Below are positions 30,424-41,116 of a stretch of DNA of 64,000 bases, one piece after another (within the stretch, counting starts at the first letter, position 1; the number at the start of each line of letters is the position of its first letter). Origin of the DNA: Rhynchopus sp. YZ270_cl-10. Its lineage: Eukaryota > Euglenozoa > Diplonemea > Diplonemida > Diplonemidae. The notes beneath the pieces were generated by a model. That model saw only the letters and a program-made list of their open reading frames with translations, made no database searches and had not been told where the DNA came from. The stretch spans positions 682,001 to 746,000 of the forward strand of contig OZ037849.1 of NCBI GenBank assembly GCA_964035575.1, written 5' to 3'. The position numbers and the translations under genes are program-made.

Positions 30424-31653
30424 GGTATATGTGCCGTGCCATGGGCGGGAGGCTGTTCAGGAACGGCATTGCAAGGAGACCATCCACAGAATTTTGAGAG
30501 AAACCATTTTTTCTTTCCCCCTTCTTCAGCTTTGCAAGATACTTGACAAGAGGAAATAAAAACGAAGGAAGGTGCCCGCCAGCTTGTATTTTCTCTCGCT
30601 GTTTCTCTCTCACACACAACACTTCAGCGCATGAACGAAAAAAATTGGCATACATGGTGTGGCTGACGACCCCAAAAATAGCACTTATCGCACTTTATTG
30701 CACCCCCCCCTTTCAGCCACACCAATACATTGTTTTCTTTTCATATCCTCAGATTCCTGCAGATAGTTTCTATTTTTTCTCACTCCTTGGGTGTTGCGTT
30801 GGGAGAAAGGGTATAGAGTGACAAAAAACCTGATTGCCTTTTTCTTCTTTTTTTAGCTTTGTGACTTCTGCTAACCCATTGAGGCAACTTCGGTTTCTAA
30901 CTCACAGGAGATGTTAGGTGCCAGACACCCACCCTCCAACTCATTCTGTCACTCGATAAAGGAAAGCAAATGTAACAAATACTCAGTCACTTCGTAAGGA
31001 GGGTCTGAAGCCACCTAGACGGGATGATTTTACGGGTTCGTCGATTAAATACTTTTTGTTTGGAGTATTCTGACACCGTTGATCTCCCCCTTGTATAGGT
31101 GTTTTATAGTCTAGGGGCAGGGGCCAAAACTACTATTCTTTTTTAGTTAGCGCACAGTATTTGACAAAGTGCTTGAGACCCTAGTGAAAAGTTGCGCGTC
31201 TGCGTATCCCCCTCCCCGCTTGTTTCCCCCTCTCTTTTCTCCTCAGGTAACTCCCAAAGAGGAACACTCCGGGGGGTTCGATAGCCCACGGAGTGTCGGT
31301 TGTGTGCCGCCCTCGTTCTTACGGTGCGGGCAAGCCATTGTGATAGTGTATGATGTGGGTAGTGTACCAACTACACAAAAGACGAATGGGGGTTTTTATC
31401 ATTCCCTGTTCTGTAGTGCACGGGTGTGGCACGAAATACCATTCCTGTCCCTGCTGCCATCTTTTCTGTGTGCAGTGTGTCCCCTCCAAAAAGTACGATA
31501 TGGGCAGCTTGAGTTCTCTTCTCTTCTCAGTTCTTCGCCAACCACTCGCAGTGTGTCCCCTCCGAAAGAGTATCGTGCGGGCAACTTCAGTTCTGTTCTT
31601 ATATTTTCCAACCACCCCTCCACAAGAACACAGGTACACTGACGGGAGGGGAG
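30424..31653 (+). other. ANK2-CYC2 spacer
   Basis: By eye a copy of 25502-26731 offset by 4,922 bases, including the MITE, the ACACTCCG hairpin and the 75-bp direct repeats. No gene is supported. Confidence 0.5.
30655..30724. mobile_element. 70-bp TGGTGTGGCTGA-family element in unit 2
   Basis: Identical to 25733-25802 and carried along by the segmental duplication rather than inserted independently. Confidence 0.8.
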
Positions 31654-33474
31654 ATGGGGATGCGGTGTCTCAATGGCGTGCTCTCCTTGGACGGGACATT
31701 GAGCAGGAAAAAGAAGGAGTTGCGCACACAGTTCTTCATATTTTCCTGTGTGGGTTTGTTGGCAAACGTATTTACCATGGTGGCAACTATAGCTAGACAG
31801 CTGGGACACCCTATCAATTTAGCAGGGTCAGTGATGGTCTCGCTTCGGTTCGGCATTGCGGTCTGTGCAGTGCTGTGCAGGGTTCCGTTGACAACAAGGG
31901 TGGTGGTGGGCACGTTGTACATGATCACATGTGGAATGCTGATGTGGGATTTGAATGGACGAACAATTTTCAGAGAGCGATGGCCTCTCCTCGTGCTCAT
32001 CATCGACATGCTGCTTGTGATGCAGGTGCCTAAGGTGTACAGTCAAGGGCTTGTGGGTTTCATTGTCATATGGTTGTTGCTGCTTGGTGTTGAGGAGAGC
32101 TTCAGGTTTGGTCTGTTCGACCTGCCAGGGTTGGCGACACAGGAGGGTAAGCGCGGAAGGCTGCATTACTTGAAGGAGAAGTTTGACTGTGAGACCCTGC
32201 CGTGTCCAGTACCGTTCCCTTCATCTCCCTTATTAGCTGCAGTGTTTGTGTTTGTGATTGACTTCATCGTGACACGTGGTTTCGCACATGAGGTGCTGAA
32301 AGAGCAGGCATCAATGGAGAGGACGATCAACGCTGTGCAGGAGATTGCCTCGCTCCTGGCAAGGTACGACGTGGAGAAGGTGGCGGAGCTGCTGGAGGGG
32401 CATGAACATGAGCTGCCTGTGGGGATGACGGTGGCACTGCGTGCGTTGGAGAAGAACCTGCGGTCGTACAAAGCGTACCTGCCACAGACGTGTCTGCTTG
32501 GGGATGAAGACAGCGAAGTTGAGTGCGCTGAAGACGTCAGTTCAGAAGGGGCAGAACATGATTGTGCAGAGCAACCAGCATCTTCTGAGAATGGTTCCAC
32601 AAGTGGAAGTTTACCTGCTGCGAGTGTACGACACGTTGCTTTGGGGCTCACGTCTGTGAAGGCGACTCTGCTGACGGTGAACATCAAAGACACGTTGCGT
32701 CTGGTGGAGCAGGACAGTGCACACTTCTCCTCCTTCTTCACAACTCTTCTTCTGAAGACGTTGCAGGCAACAGAGTCATACCGTGGGATGGTGGACGTGT
32801 TTGTCGGTGACAGGGTGCACTGCTCGTTCAACACGTCAAGGCAGTGTGCAAACCACGCCACCTCAGCACTGCACACAGCAACGATGCTGTTCAGAGGGTT
32901 GAAGCTGTCGCAGGTGAACATCGGTGTTGCGACTGGGAAGGTGCTGCGTGGTGACATGGGGTGTGAAGTGATGCGTCGCTTCAGCATGGTGGGCACACTT
33001 GTGCGTGACGTGCATGGGATGGAACGTGCAGGACGTATCCTTGGCTGCGACGTGCTCTGCAACCGTATGTGCTTCAGCGACGCTGAGTGCGAACACGAGA
33101 TGCGCCTGATTCCGTGCAAGGTGGAAGTGTCTGCAACCTCTGACACACCTGAAGTGGTTGCCGAGCTTCTGCCTGGCAACGAACAAGCTGAACATGCGAC
33201 TGAAGAATGGATGTACCAGATCGGGAAGAACAGTGAGTGGGATCAGTACAACACAACAGTGCGGAAGTACCTGAAAGGCGATGTGTCTGCAGCAGCAGTC
33301 GAAGACGCTGGACAGGGTTGTCCTTGTGAACGGAGCCCTTTGAACGTGCATCCCTCGACAGTCAAGGGTGGGCTTCTGAGTGTGGCCTTGGCATGCACGA
33401 CTGCTGTGGGAGGGAACAGAGTGTCGCTTTGCACCTTTACAGGTGAGTGTGAGGACACGTTGTCAGATTCTTAG
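31654..33474 (+). CDS. CYC2, cyclase-like membrane protein identical to CYC1
   Basis: 606 aa with the same translation as CYC1, including the Asn at position 343 and the TFTGECEDTLSDS end. It follows ANK2 in the same arrangement. Either duplication is very recent, or the array is being homogenised, or the assembly has repeated a unit. Confidence 0.82.
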   Translation: MGMRCLNGVLSLDGTLSRKKKELRTQFFIFSCVGLLANVFTMVATIARQLGHPINLAGSVMVSLRFGIAVCAVLCRVPLTTRVVVGTLYMITCGMLMWDLNGRTIFRERWPLLVLIIDMLLVMQVPKVYSQGLVGFIVIWLLLLGVEESFRFGLFDLPGLATQEGKRGRLHYLKEKFDCETLPCPVPFPSSPLLAAVFVFVIDFIVTRGFAHEVLKEQASMERTINAVQEIASLLARYDVEKVAELLEGHEHELPVGMTVALRALEKNLRSYKAYLPQTCLLGDEDSEVECAEDVSSEGAEHDCAEQPASSENGSTSGSLPAASVRHVALGLTSVKATLLTVNIKDTLRLVEQDSAHFSSFFTTLLLKTLQATESYRGMVDVFVGDRVHCSFNTSRQCANHATSALHTATMLFRGLKLSQVNIGVATGKVLRGDMGCEVMRRFSMVGTLVRDVHGMERAGRILGCDVLCNRMCFSDAECEHEMRLIPCKVEVSATSDTPEVVAELLPGNEQAEHATEEWMYQIGKNSEWDQYNTTVRKYLKGDVSAAAVEDAGQGCPCERSPLNVHPSTVKGGLLSVALACTTAVGGNRVSLCTFTGECEDTLSDS

Positions 33475-33677
33475 CCTGGGTGGCTATTTCGCTATTTTTT
33501 CCTTTTTTTTTTCCCCCGACTCCAAAAAGGGTGAGTCAGGATCGTCTTCTTTGACGCGGGTGCACCACTAACAGACGTCTCGTCTCTGAGCCGCCATAGC
33601 AACCATAGCTGAGCTCGTAACCGACACAACTGGGACATACAAAAACACACCACACACCAGAGTACTAAATCAAAACG

Positions 33678-35345
33678 ATGTCAAAGCGGCACGTGGACGT
33701 GGACACTACAATGGACCAGAACCCACCAAAGAGAAGAAAGCTTTCTGCAGACGAGGTCTTGGTGGAGGCTGCCAGGAAGGGAGACACGACTGCCGTGCGG
33801 GCGGGACTTGAGAAGCTCAGCCCAGACACAGACGGGAAAACAGTGGCCTTCGATGCTGTGTACGAGGCATGCAGAGGGAACCACGATGAATGCCTCACAC
33901 CCCTTCTTCCGTATGTTGAGACAACGCAGATGGGCTTCGGGAACTTGCTGAGTGAGTGCGTCCACGAAAACCACGATGCCTGCACGGAGGTCCTCTTGCA
34001 GCATTGGAAGTCAGTCTGCAGCAACGTGGCGATGGTCCCACACGGGCAAAAGGATCCTGAAAAGCGTCCCTGTCCAGCCATGTGGGCAGACCCTGCAGTG
34101 TTTCAGGTGCTCATTGATGCAGGGGCAGACATCGCAACAAAAGATGACATGGGACGTTCGCCTCTTCACTGGGCTTGCCGTTCAGGAGCACTTGCAGTTG
34201 TGAAAACGTTGGTCACAGCAGGTGCGGGGGTGCGTGTCACGTGCAACTTCGGAAACACGTGTCTTATTTTAGCAGCACATCATGGACACATCGAGACTGT
34301 GCGTTATCTTGTGGGCTTGAAGGATGTGGATGTGAATCACAAATGTGACGACGGCTGGTCTGCGTTGGACTCTGCAGTAGAGCAAAATCATGCAGATGTG
34401 TTGCAGGTACTCATTGATGCAGGGGCAGATATCGATGCAAAGGACAGCAAGGGACATTCGCCACTCCTCATGGCAAGCGGGTGGTCAGGGAATCTGCAGC
34501 TTGTGAAAATTTTGGTGGAAACAGGTGCAGGAGCACGTGTCACAGACAACGAAGGAAACACATGTCTTATCCTTGCGGCCTATTTTGGACACACGGAGAC
34601 TGTGCGCTATCTTGTGGGCTTGCCACAGGTGGACCTGAATCACGTGGATAATACCGGCTGCACTGCGGTGCTCAATGCAGCTGAGGAAAAGCATGCAGAC
34701 GTGATGGGGGTGCTCATTGATGCAGGGGCAGATATCGAAATAAGAGATGGCGATGGCCTTTTGCCTCTGCACTTGGCTTGCCGTTCAGGAGCACTCGATG
34801 TTGTGAAGCTGTTGGTCAGGGCAGGTACAATGCATGACACAGACAACGCAGGATGGACGTGTCTTATGTATGCATCAGAGCATGGACACACCGAGACTGC
34901 TCGTTATCTTGTGGGCTTGCCGGAGGTGGACATGAATGACTCATCTAACAGGGGCAGCACTGCACTGCACCGCGCAGTGTTACGGAAGCGCTCAGATGTG
35001 GTGAAGGTGCTCCTTGACGCTGGTGCAGACGTCGAGGCAAAGGACAGCAAGGGACGTCCGTCTCTTCACTGTGCTTGTGCGGTGGAAAATCTTGAAATTG
35101 TGCAGATGTTGGTCAAAGCAGGTGCAGCTGTGTGCGAGGTGGATGACAAGAGTGACACATGCCTCAGCGTTGCGGCTCGTCAGGGAGATATCGAGACTGT
35201 GCGCTATCTTCTGGGCTTGCCAGAGGTGGACGTGAACCACAGAAATTTGTTGGGTCACACTGCATTGGACTGTGCGGGGGAGAAACCACATGCAGATGTG
35301 GTGCAGGTTCTCCTTGAGCACGGTGGTGAAGTCTTTGTGCAATGA
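33678..35345 (+). CDS. ANK3, ankyrin-repeat protein identical to ANK2
   Basis: 555 aa with the same translation as ANK2. Identity ends within a few bases of the stop codon: after AATGAGGTATATGTG the downstream sequence differs from units 1 and 2. The identical gene next to diverged spacer and cyclase suggests unequal exchange or gene conversion with a breakpoint at the 3' end of ANK3. Confidence 0.88.
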   Translation: MSKRHVDVDTTMDQNPPKRRKLSADEVLVEAARKGDTTAVRAGLEKLSPDTDGKTVAFDAVYEACRGNHDECLTPLLPYVETTQMGFGNLLSECVHENHDACTEVLLQHWKSVCSNVAMVPHGQKDPEKRPCPAMWADPAVFQVLIDAGADIATKDDMGRSPLHWACRSGALAVVKTLVTAGAGVRVTCNFGNTCLILAAHHGHIETVRYLVGLKDVDVNHKCDDGWSALDSAVEQNHADVLQVLIDAGADIDAKDSKGHSPLLMASGWSGNLQLVKILVETGAGARVTDNEGNTCLILAAYFGHTETVRYLVGLPQVDLNHVDNTGCTAVLNAAEEKHADVMGVLIDAGADIEIRDGDGLLPLHLACRSGALDVVKLLVRAGTMHDTDNAGWTCLMYASEHGHTETARYLVGLPEVDMNDSSNRGSTALHRAVLRKRSDVVKVLLDAGADVEAKDSKGRPSLHCACAVENLEIVQMLVKAGAAVCEVDDKSDTCLSVAARQGDIETVRYLLGLPEVDVNHRNLLGHTALDCAGEKPHADVVQVLLEHGGEVFVQ

Positions 35346-36150
35346 GGTATATGTGTCTGTGTGTTATCGGCAACCGAGCTTTTAACATATGCGGAAAAGT
35401 GATTGCCTGTTTCTTCTTTTTTAGCTTTGTGACTTCTGCTAACCCATTGAGGCAACTTCGGTTTCTAACTCATAGGAGATGTTAGGTGCCAGACACCCAC
35501 CCTCCAACTCATTCTGTCACTCGATAAAGGAAAGCAAATGTAACAAATACTCAGTCACTTCGTAAGGAGGGTCTGAAGCCACCTAGACGGGATGATTTTA
35601 CGGGTTCGTCGATTAAATACTTTTTGTTTGGAGTATTCTGACACCGCTGATCTCCCCCTTGTATAGGTATTTTATAGTCTAGGGGCAGGGGCCGAAAGTA
35701 CTATTCTTCTTTAGTTAGCGCACAGTATTTGACAAAGTGCTTGAGACCCTAGTGAAAAGTTGCGCGTCTGCGTATCCCCCTCCCCGCTTGTTTCCCCCTC
35801 TCTTTTCTCCTCAGGTAACTCCCAAAGAGGAACACTCCGGGGGGTTCGATAGCCCACGGAGTGTCGGTTGTGTACCGCCCTCGTTCTTACGGTGCGGGCA
35901 AGCCATTGTGATAGTGTATGATGTGGGTAGTGTACCAACTCCACAAAAGACGAATGGGGGTTTTTATCATTCCCTGTTCTGTAGTGCACGGGTGTGGCAC
36001 GAAATACCATTCCTGTCCCTGCTGCCATCTTTTCTGTGTGCAGTGTGTCCCCTCCAAAAAGTACGATATGGGCAGCTTGAGTTCTCTTCTCTTCTCAGTT
36101 CTTATCCAACCACTCCTCCACAAGAACACAGGTAACTGACGGGAGGGGAG
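35346..36150 (+). other. ANK3-CYC3 spacer, shortened
   Basis: Lacks about 390 bases present in the other two spacers, including the MITE, and only one of the two 75-bp direct repeats remains. The conserved block from GACTTCTGCTAACCC onward and the ACACTCCG hairpin at about 35831-35864 are kept with few changes. No gene is supported. Confidence 0.5.
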
Positions 36151-37944
36151 ATGGGGATGCAGTGTCTCAATGGCGTGCTCTCCTTGGACGGGACACTGAG
36201 CAGGAAAAAGAAGGAGCTGCGCACACAGTTTTTCATCTTTGGTTGTGTGGGTTTGTTGGCAAATCTACTTGGTCTGGTAGCGAATTTAGATTCGCCGATA
36301 CGACACCCCATCAACTCAGTAGCGACAGTGGTGGTCTCGCTTGGGTTCAGCATTGCGATCTGTGCAGTGCTGTGCAGGGTTCCGTTGACAACAAGGGTGG
36401 TGGTGGGCACGTTGTACTTGATCACATGTGGAATGCTGATGTGGGATTTAAATGGACGAGCAGTCTTCAGCGAAGCGTGGCCTCTCCTCGTGCTCATCAT
36501 CGACATGCTGCTTGTGATGCAGGTGCCTAAGGTGTACAGTCTCGGGCTTGTGGGTTTCATTATCATGTGGTTGTTGGTGCTTGGTGTTGAGGAGAGCTTC
36601 AGGTTTGGTCTGTTCGAGATGCCAGGGATGCCTAAGCAGGAGGGTGAGTTCGGACGACTGTATTACTTAGAGAAGAAGTTTGTCTGTGAGACACCACCCT
36701 GTCCAATACCGTTCCCTTCATATAGTCTATCAATTGCAATGGCTGTGTTTGTGATTGACTTCATCGTGACACGTGGTTTCGCACATGAGGTGCTGAAGGA
36801 GCAGGCATCAATGGAGCGGACGATCAACGCTGTGCAGGAGATTGCCTCGCTCCTGGCAAGGTACGACGTGGAGAAGGTGGCGGAGCTGCTGGAGGAGCAT
36901 GAACATGAGCTGCCTGAGGGGATGACGGTGGCACTGCGTGCGTTGGAGAAGAACCTGCGGTCGTACAAAGCGTACCTGCCACTGACGTGTCTGCTTGGAG
37001 GTGAAGACAGCGAAGTTGAGTGCGTTGAAGACGTCAGTTCAGAAGGTACTGAACAAGATTGTGCAGAGCAAACAGCATCTGCTGAGAGTGGTTCCACAAA
37101 TGGAAGCTTAAATGCTGTTGGTGTGCGACACGTTGCTTTGGTGCTCACGTCTGTGAAGGCGACTCTGCTGACGGTGAACATCAAAAACACGTTGCGTCTG
37201 GTGGAGCAGGACAGTGTACACTTCTCCTCCTTCTTCACAACTCTTCTTCTGAAGACGTTGCAAGCAACAGAGTCACACCGTGGGATGGTGGACGTGTTTG
37301 TCGGTGACAGGGTGCACTGCTCGTTCAACACGTCAAGGCAATGTGCAAACCACGCCACCTCAGCACTGCACACAGCAACGATGCTCTTGCAGGACTCCAA
37401 GCTGTCGCAGGTGAACATCGGTGTTGCGACTGGGAAGGTGCTGCGTGGTGACATGGGGTGTGAAGTGATGCGTCGCTTCAGCATGGTGGGCACACTTGTG
37501 CGTGACGTGCATGGGATGGAACGTGCAGGACGTATCCTTGGCTGCGACGTGCTCTGCAACCGTATGTGCTTCAGCGATGCTGAGTGCGAACACGAGATGC
37601 GCCTGATTCCGTGCAAGGTGGAAGTGTCTGCAACCTCTGACACACCTGAAGTGGTTGCCGAGCTTCTGCTTGACAGCGGGCGCTCCGCCAGCCCGACTGA
37701 AGAATGGATGTACCAGATCGGGAAGAACAGTGAGTGGGAGAACTACAACACAACAGTGCGGAAGTACCTGAAAGGCGATGTGTCTGCAGCAGCGGTTGAA
37801 GAGGCTGGACAGGGTTGTCCTTGTGAACGGAGCCCTTTGAACGTGCATCCCTCGACAGTCAAGGGTGGGCTTCTGAGTGTGGCCTTGGCATGCACGACTG
37901 CTGTGGGAGGGAACAGAGTGTCGCTTTGCAACCTTTACAGGTGA
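36151..37944 (+). CDS. CYC3, diverged cyclase-like membrane protein
   Basis: 597 aa with the same architecture as CYC1. The membrane half differs most (for example ANLLGLVANLDSPIRHPINS), while the linker and cyclase-like domain are nearly unchanged, including TVNIK, VGDRVHCSFN and GMERAG. It ends GNRVSLCNLYR. Relative to CYC1 one extra A near 37929 restores this shorter end. Stronger constraint or homogenisation on the C-terminal domain than on the membrane part is implied. Confidence 0.82.
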   Translation: MGMQCLNGVLSLDGTLSRKKKELRTQFFIFGCVGLLANLLGLVANLDSPIRHPINSVATVVVSLGFSIAICAVLCRVPLTTRVVVGTLYLITCGMLMWDLNGRAVFSEAWPLLVLIIDMLLVMQVPKVYSLGLVGFIIMWLLVLGVEESFRFGLFEMPGMPKQEGEFGRLYYLEKKFVCETPPCPIPFPSYSLSIAMAVFVIDFIVTRGFAHEVLKEQASMERTINAVQEIASLLARYDVEKVAELLEEHEHELPEGMTVALRALEKNLRSYKAYLPLTCLLGGEDSEVECVEDVSSEGTEQDCAEQTASAESGSTNGSLNAVGVRHVALVLTSVKATLLTVNIKNTLRLVEQDSVHFSSFFTTLLLKTLQATESHRGMVDVFVGDRVHCSFNTSRQCANHATSALHTATMLLQDSKLSQVNIGVATGKVLRGDMGCEVMRRFSMVGTLVRDVHGMERAGRILGCDVLCNRMCFSDAECEHEMRLIPCKVEVSATSDTPEVVAELLLDSGRSASPTEEWMYQIGKNSEWENYNTTVRKYLKGDVSAAAVEEAGQGCPCERSPLNVHPSTVKGGLLSVALACTTAVGGNRVSLCNLYR

Positions 37945-38753
37945 GTGTGAGGACACGTTGTCAGATTCTTAGCCTGGGTGGCTATTTCGCTATTTTTGTC
38001 TTATTTTGTTATGAATCTATTTTTTTTAGATTCTGTCAAGTACGGCTCGCCTTTGATGCACATTTTTGTTTTGTTTCTGACCTTCGTCATGGCTGAGTTT
38101 TGAAAGAACTTATTCTAGATGAAGCGCCTGGGCGGGGAGCTACGAAGTCCCTTTTGACTCTCCCCATTAAGCTCTCTTTTCACTCCTCTACCTTTTTGGC
38201 TTTACACATTTCATTGCTGTATTCTCACTCAATGACTGCATTACAATTTTGCACCTTTTTCCCTGCTACAGGAGGATTGGCCACTCCAATATGCATGAAG
38301 TTATTTACTCTTTTATCGCGAAGCTCAATACGGAAGCTTCTGCAGACACTGCTCAAGGAAGTTCACATGGGTGTCTCCATATGAGGTGTCCGCAGGCACA
38401 TTTGTACAGTGCGCTGTGCAAATACAAACAAATCTCCCCCCAAACAAAATAACATAAAAAAAGGATCATGACACCTCCTGCAAAGCGTGCCCCTTCTATT
38501 TTCTCTCTTTTGTTTTTGAACGTTCGTTCCTCCACAGCACTGCTATGCTGTGATGCCCTTGAAGCAAGACATCACAGATGCCTGATCGTATTTGGATACC
38601 CCACACAGCGTGTCTTTGAGCCACTCGTAAACCATGAGGATCAGAAGGCTGACACATCCATTTGTCTTGCAGAGGAAGAGGCCCTTCAAAAGGGGAAATA
38701 CTTCTTATCCAACCACTCCTCCACAAGAACACAGGTACCTGACGGGAGGGGAG
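37945..38753. other. CYC3-CYC4 spacer without an ANK gene
   Basis: No ankyrin sequence is recognisable, so unit 4 lacks or has lost its ANK. An upstream in-frame ATG at 38634 would extend CYC4 by 40 residues, but the extension has no counterpart in the other copies, and the acceptor-like ACACAG is retained before 38754. Confidence 0.45.
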
Positions 38754-40562
38754 ATGGGGATGCAGTGTCTCAATGGCGTGCTCTCCTTGGACGGGACACT
38801 GAGCACCAAAAAGAAGGAGCTGCGCACACAGTTCTTCATCTTTGCCTGTGTGGGTTTGTTGGCGACCGTATTGTCCATGGTGGCGACTGTAGCTAGACAG
38901 CTGGGACACCCCATCAACTTAGTAGCGACATTGATGGTCTCGCTTGGGTTCAGCTTTGCGGTCTGTGCAGTGCTGTGCAGGGTTCCGTTGACAACAAGGG
39001 TGGTGGTGGGCACGCTGTACATGATGGCAAGTGGAATGCTGATGTGGGATTTGAATGGACGAACAGTATCCTTAGAGCGATGGCCTCTCCTCGTGCTCAT
39101 CATCGACATGCTGCTTGTGATGCAGGTGCCCACACGGTACAGTCTCGGGCTTGTGTGTTTCATTATCATGTGGTTGTTGCTGCTTGGTGTTGAGGAGAGC
39201 TTCAGGTTTGGTCTGTTCGAACTGCCAGGGTTGCCTAAGCAGGAGGGTGAGTACGGACGGCTGTATTACTTGAAGGAAAGGTTTGACTGTGAGACGTTGC
39301 CCTGTCCAGTGCCGTTCCCTTCGCCTGCCCTATTAACTGCAGTGTTTGTGTTTTCTATTGACTTCATCGTGACACGTGGTTTCGCACGTGAGGTGCTGAA
39401 GGAGCAGGCATCAATGGAGCGGACGATCAACGCTGTGCAGGAGATCGCCTCGCTCCTGGCAGGATACGACGTGGAGAAGGTGGCGGAGCTGCTGGAGGAG
39501 CATGAACATGAGCTGCCTGAGGGGATGACGGTTGCACTGCGTGCGTTGGAGAAGAATCTGCGGTCGTACAAAGCGTACCTGCCACAGACGTGTCTGCTTG
39601 GAGGTGAAGACAGCGAAGTTGAGTGCGCTGAAGACGTCAGCACAGAAGGTACAGAACAAGATTGTGTAGAGCAAACAGCATCTGCTGAGAGTGATTCCAC
39701 AAATGTAAGCTTAAATGCTGCACTTGCACGACACGTTGCTTTGGTGCTCACGTCTGTGAAGGCGACTCTGCTGACGGTGAACATCAAAAACACGTTGCGT
39801 CTGGTGGAGCAGGACAGTGCACACTTCTCCTCCTTCTTCACAACTCTTCTTCTGAAGACGTTGAAGGCAACAGAGTCATACCGTGGGATGGTGGACGTGT
39901 TTGTTGGTGACAGGGTGCACTGCTCGTTCAACACGTCAAGGCAGTGTGCAAACCACGCCACCTCAGCACTGCACACAGCAACGATGCTGTTGAGGGGGTT
40001 GAAGCTGTCGCAGGTGAACATCGGTGTTGCGACTGGGAAGGTGCTGCGTGGTGACATGGGGTGTGAAGTGATGCGCCGCTTCAGCATGGTGGGCACACTT
40101 GTGCGTGACGTGCATGGGATGGAACGTGCAGGACGTGTCCTTGGCTGCGACGTGCTCTGCAACCGCCTCTGCTTCAGCGAAGCTGAGTGCGAACACGAGA
40201 TGCGCCTGATTCCGTGCAAGGTGGAAGTGTCTGCAACCTCTGACACACCTGAAGTGGTTGCCGAGCTTCTGCCTGACACACTTCTGCTTGATAGCCGGCG
40301 CTCCGCCAGCCCGACTGAAGAATGGATGTACCAGATCGGGAAGGACAGTGAGTGGGAGAACTACAACACAACAGTGCGGAAGTACCTGAAAGGCGATGTG
40401 TCTGCAGCAGCGGTTGAAGACGCTGGACAGGGTTGTCCTTGTGAACGGAGCCCTTTGAACGTGCATCCCTCGACAGTCAAGGGTGGGCTTCTGAGTGTGG
40501 CCTTGGCATGCACGACTGCTGTGGGAGGGAACAGAGTGTCGCTTTGCAACCTTTATAGGTGA
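38754..40562 (+). CDS. CYC4, diverged cyclase-like membrane protein
   Basis: 602 aa from the start homologous to the other copies. It shares the membrane topology and the cyclase-like motifs, with Asn again at the first metal position. It has a small insertion near the C-terminus (LLPDTLLLDSRRSASP) relative to CYC1 and ends GNRVSLCNLYR like CYC3. No ANK gene precedes it, so the array ends with two successive cyclase genes. Confidence 0.82.
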   Translation: MGMQCLNGVLSLDGTLSTKKKELRTQFFIFACVGLLATVLSMVATVARQLGHPINLVATLMVSLGFSFAVCAVLCRVPLTTRVVVGTLYMMASGMLMWDLNGRTVSLERWPLLVLIIDMLLVMQVPTRYSLGLVCFIIMWLLLLGVEESFRFGLFELPGLPKQEGEYGRLYYLKERFDCETLPCPVPFPSPALLTAVFVFSIDFIVTRGFAREVLKEQASMERTINAVQEIASLLAGYDVEKVAELLEEHEHELPEGMTVALRALEKNLRSYKAYLPQTCLLGGEDSEVECAEDVSTEGTEQDCVEQTASAESDSTNVSLNAALARHVALVLTSVKATLLTVNIKNTLRLVEQDSAHFSSFFTTLLLKTLKATESYRGMVDVFVGDRVHCSFNTSRQCANHATSALHTATMLLRGLKLSQVNIGVATGKVLRGDMGCEVMRRFSMVGTLVRDVHGMERAGRVLGCDVLCNRLCFSEAECEHEMRLIPCKVEVSATSDTPEVVAELLPDTLLLDSRRSASPTEEWMYQIGKDSEWENYNTTVRKYLKGDVSAAAVEDAGQGCPCERSPLNVHPSTVKGGLLSVALACTTAVGGNRVSLCNLYR

Positions 40563-41116
40563 GTGTTAGGACATGTTGCCAGATTCTTAGCCTGGGTGGC
40601 TATTTCGCTATTTTTTTCTTATTTTCAACAACCTTCCTTCCAGGCATTCTTCTCACCATCGTTCCATCGTTCCCGGGTTTTGGCGTTTTTTTTTTTTTTT
40701 TCTTTTTTTTTTTCTGATAAAACAACTTGTTGTCAATTCTAAAAAGATTGGAGGCAGCGCTGCAGGGCAAACAAAACGGATTGAAAATTCTGCTTTATTT
40801 ATTTTTTCCGTCGATTAAAGTGACAAAGAAACCCCCTATTGTATTTTCGGTGATGACAATGGCATTTGCCATGTCTCAGGAAATCTTTTAGTCTGCATAT
40901 CGTGCTCCTCACCCCTCCCCACTACATCAGTACGTCCGTCGTCTTCCAGCTTTGAATGATGGTTGATGGTTAGCGACAGGCCGCTGTTAACTCTTTTCAA
41001 AGTTTCATTTTTTCTCCCCATTTTTTCCATCGTCATTTTTTTAATCGTAAGCAGTCACATGACATAAACACCACAGAAAAGGGGGAGGGGGGAAAAGAAA
41101 ATTCTGGGACCAATCA
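40563..41116. other. Spacer after the array
   Basis: T-rich and A-rich with no supported gene. The first about 50 bases still resemble the 3' flank of the other CYC copies (TTAGCCTGGGTGGCTATTTC), which marks the end of the array near 40,620. Confidence 0.45.

Larger units (their letters stand above)
23800..33640 (+). repeat. Tandem segmental duplication, 4.92-kb unit
   Basis: Two units (about 23800-28720 and 28721-33640) each hold ANK, spacer, CYC and a short spacer. The period is 4,922 bp, or 4,921 before the single-base deletion in ANK1. I see only a few differences, clustered at the start of unit 1 (leader bases, Met for Val at codon 8, Arg for Pro at codon 17, one deleted T). CYC1 and CYC2 proteins are identical. 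A third ANK identical to ANK2 follows at 33678, after which the array diverges. Confidence 0.9.

Noticed and set aside
38634-38753. 40-residue N-terminal extension of CYC4
   Set aside because: The other three copies start at the homologous ATG, the extension has no counterpart, and an acceptor-like site lies between the two ATGs.
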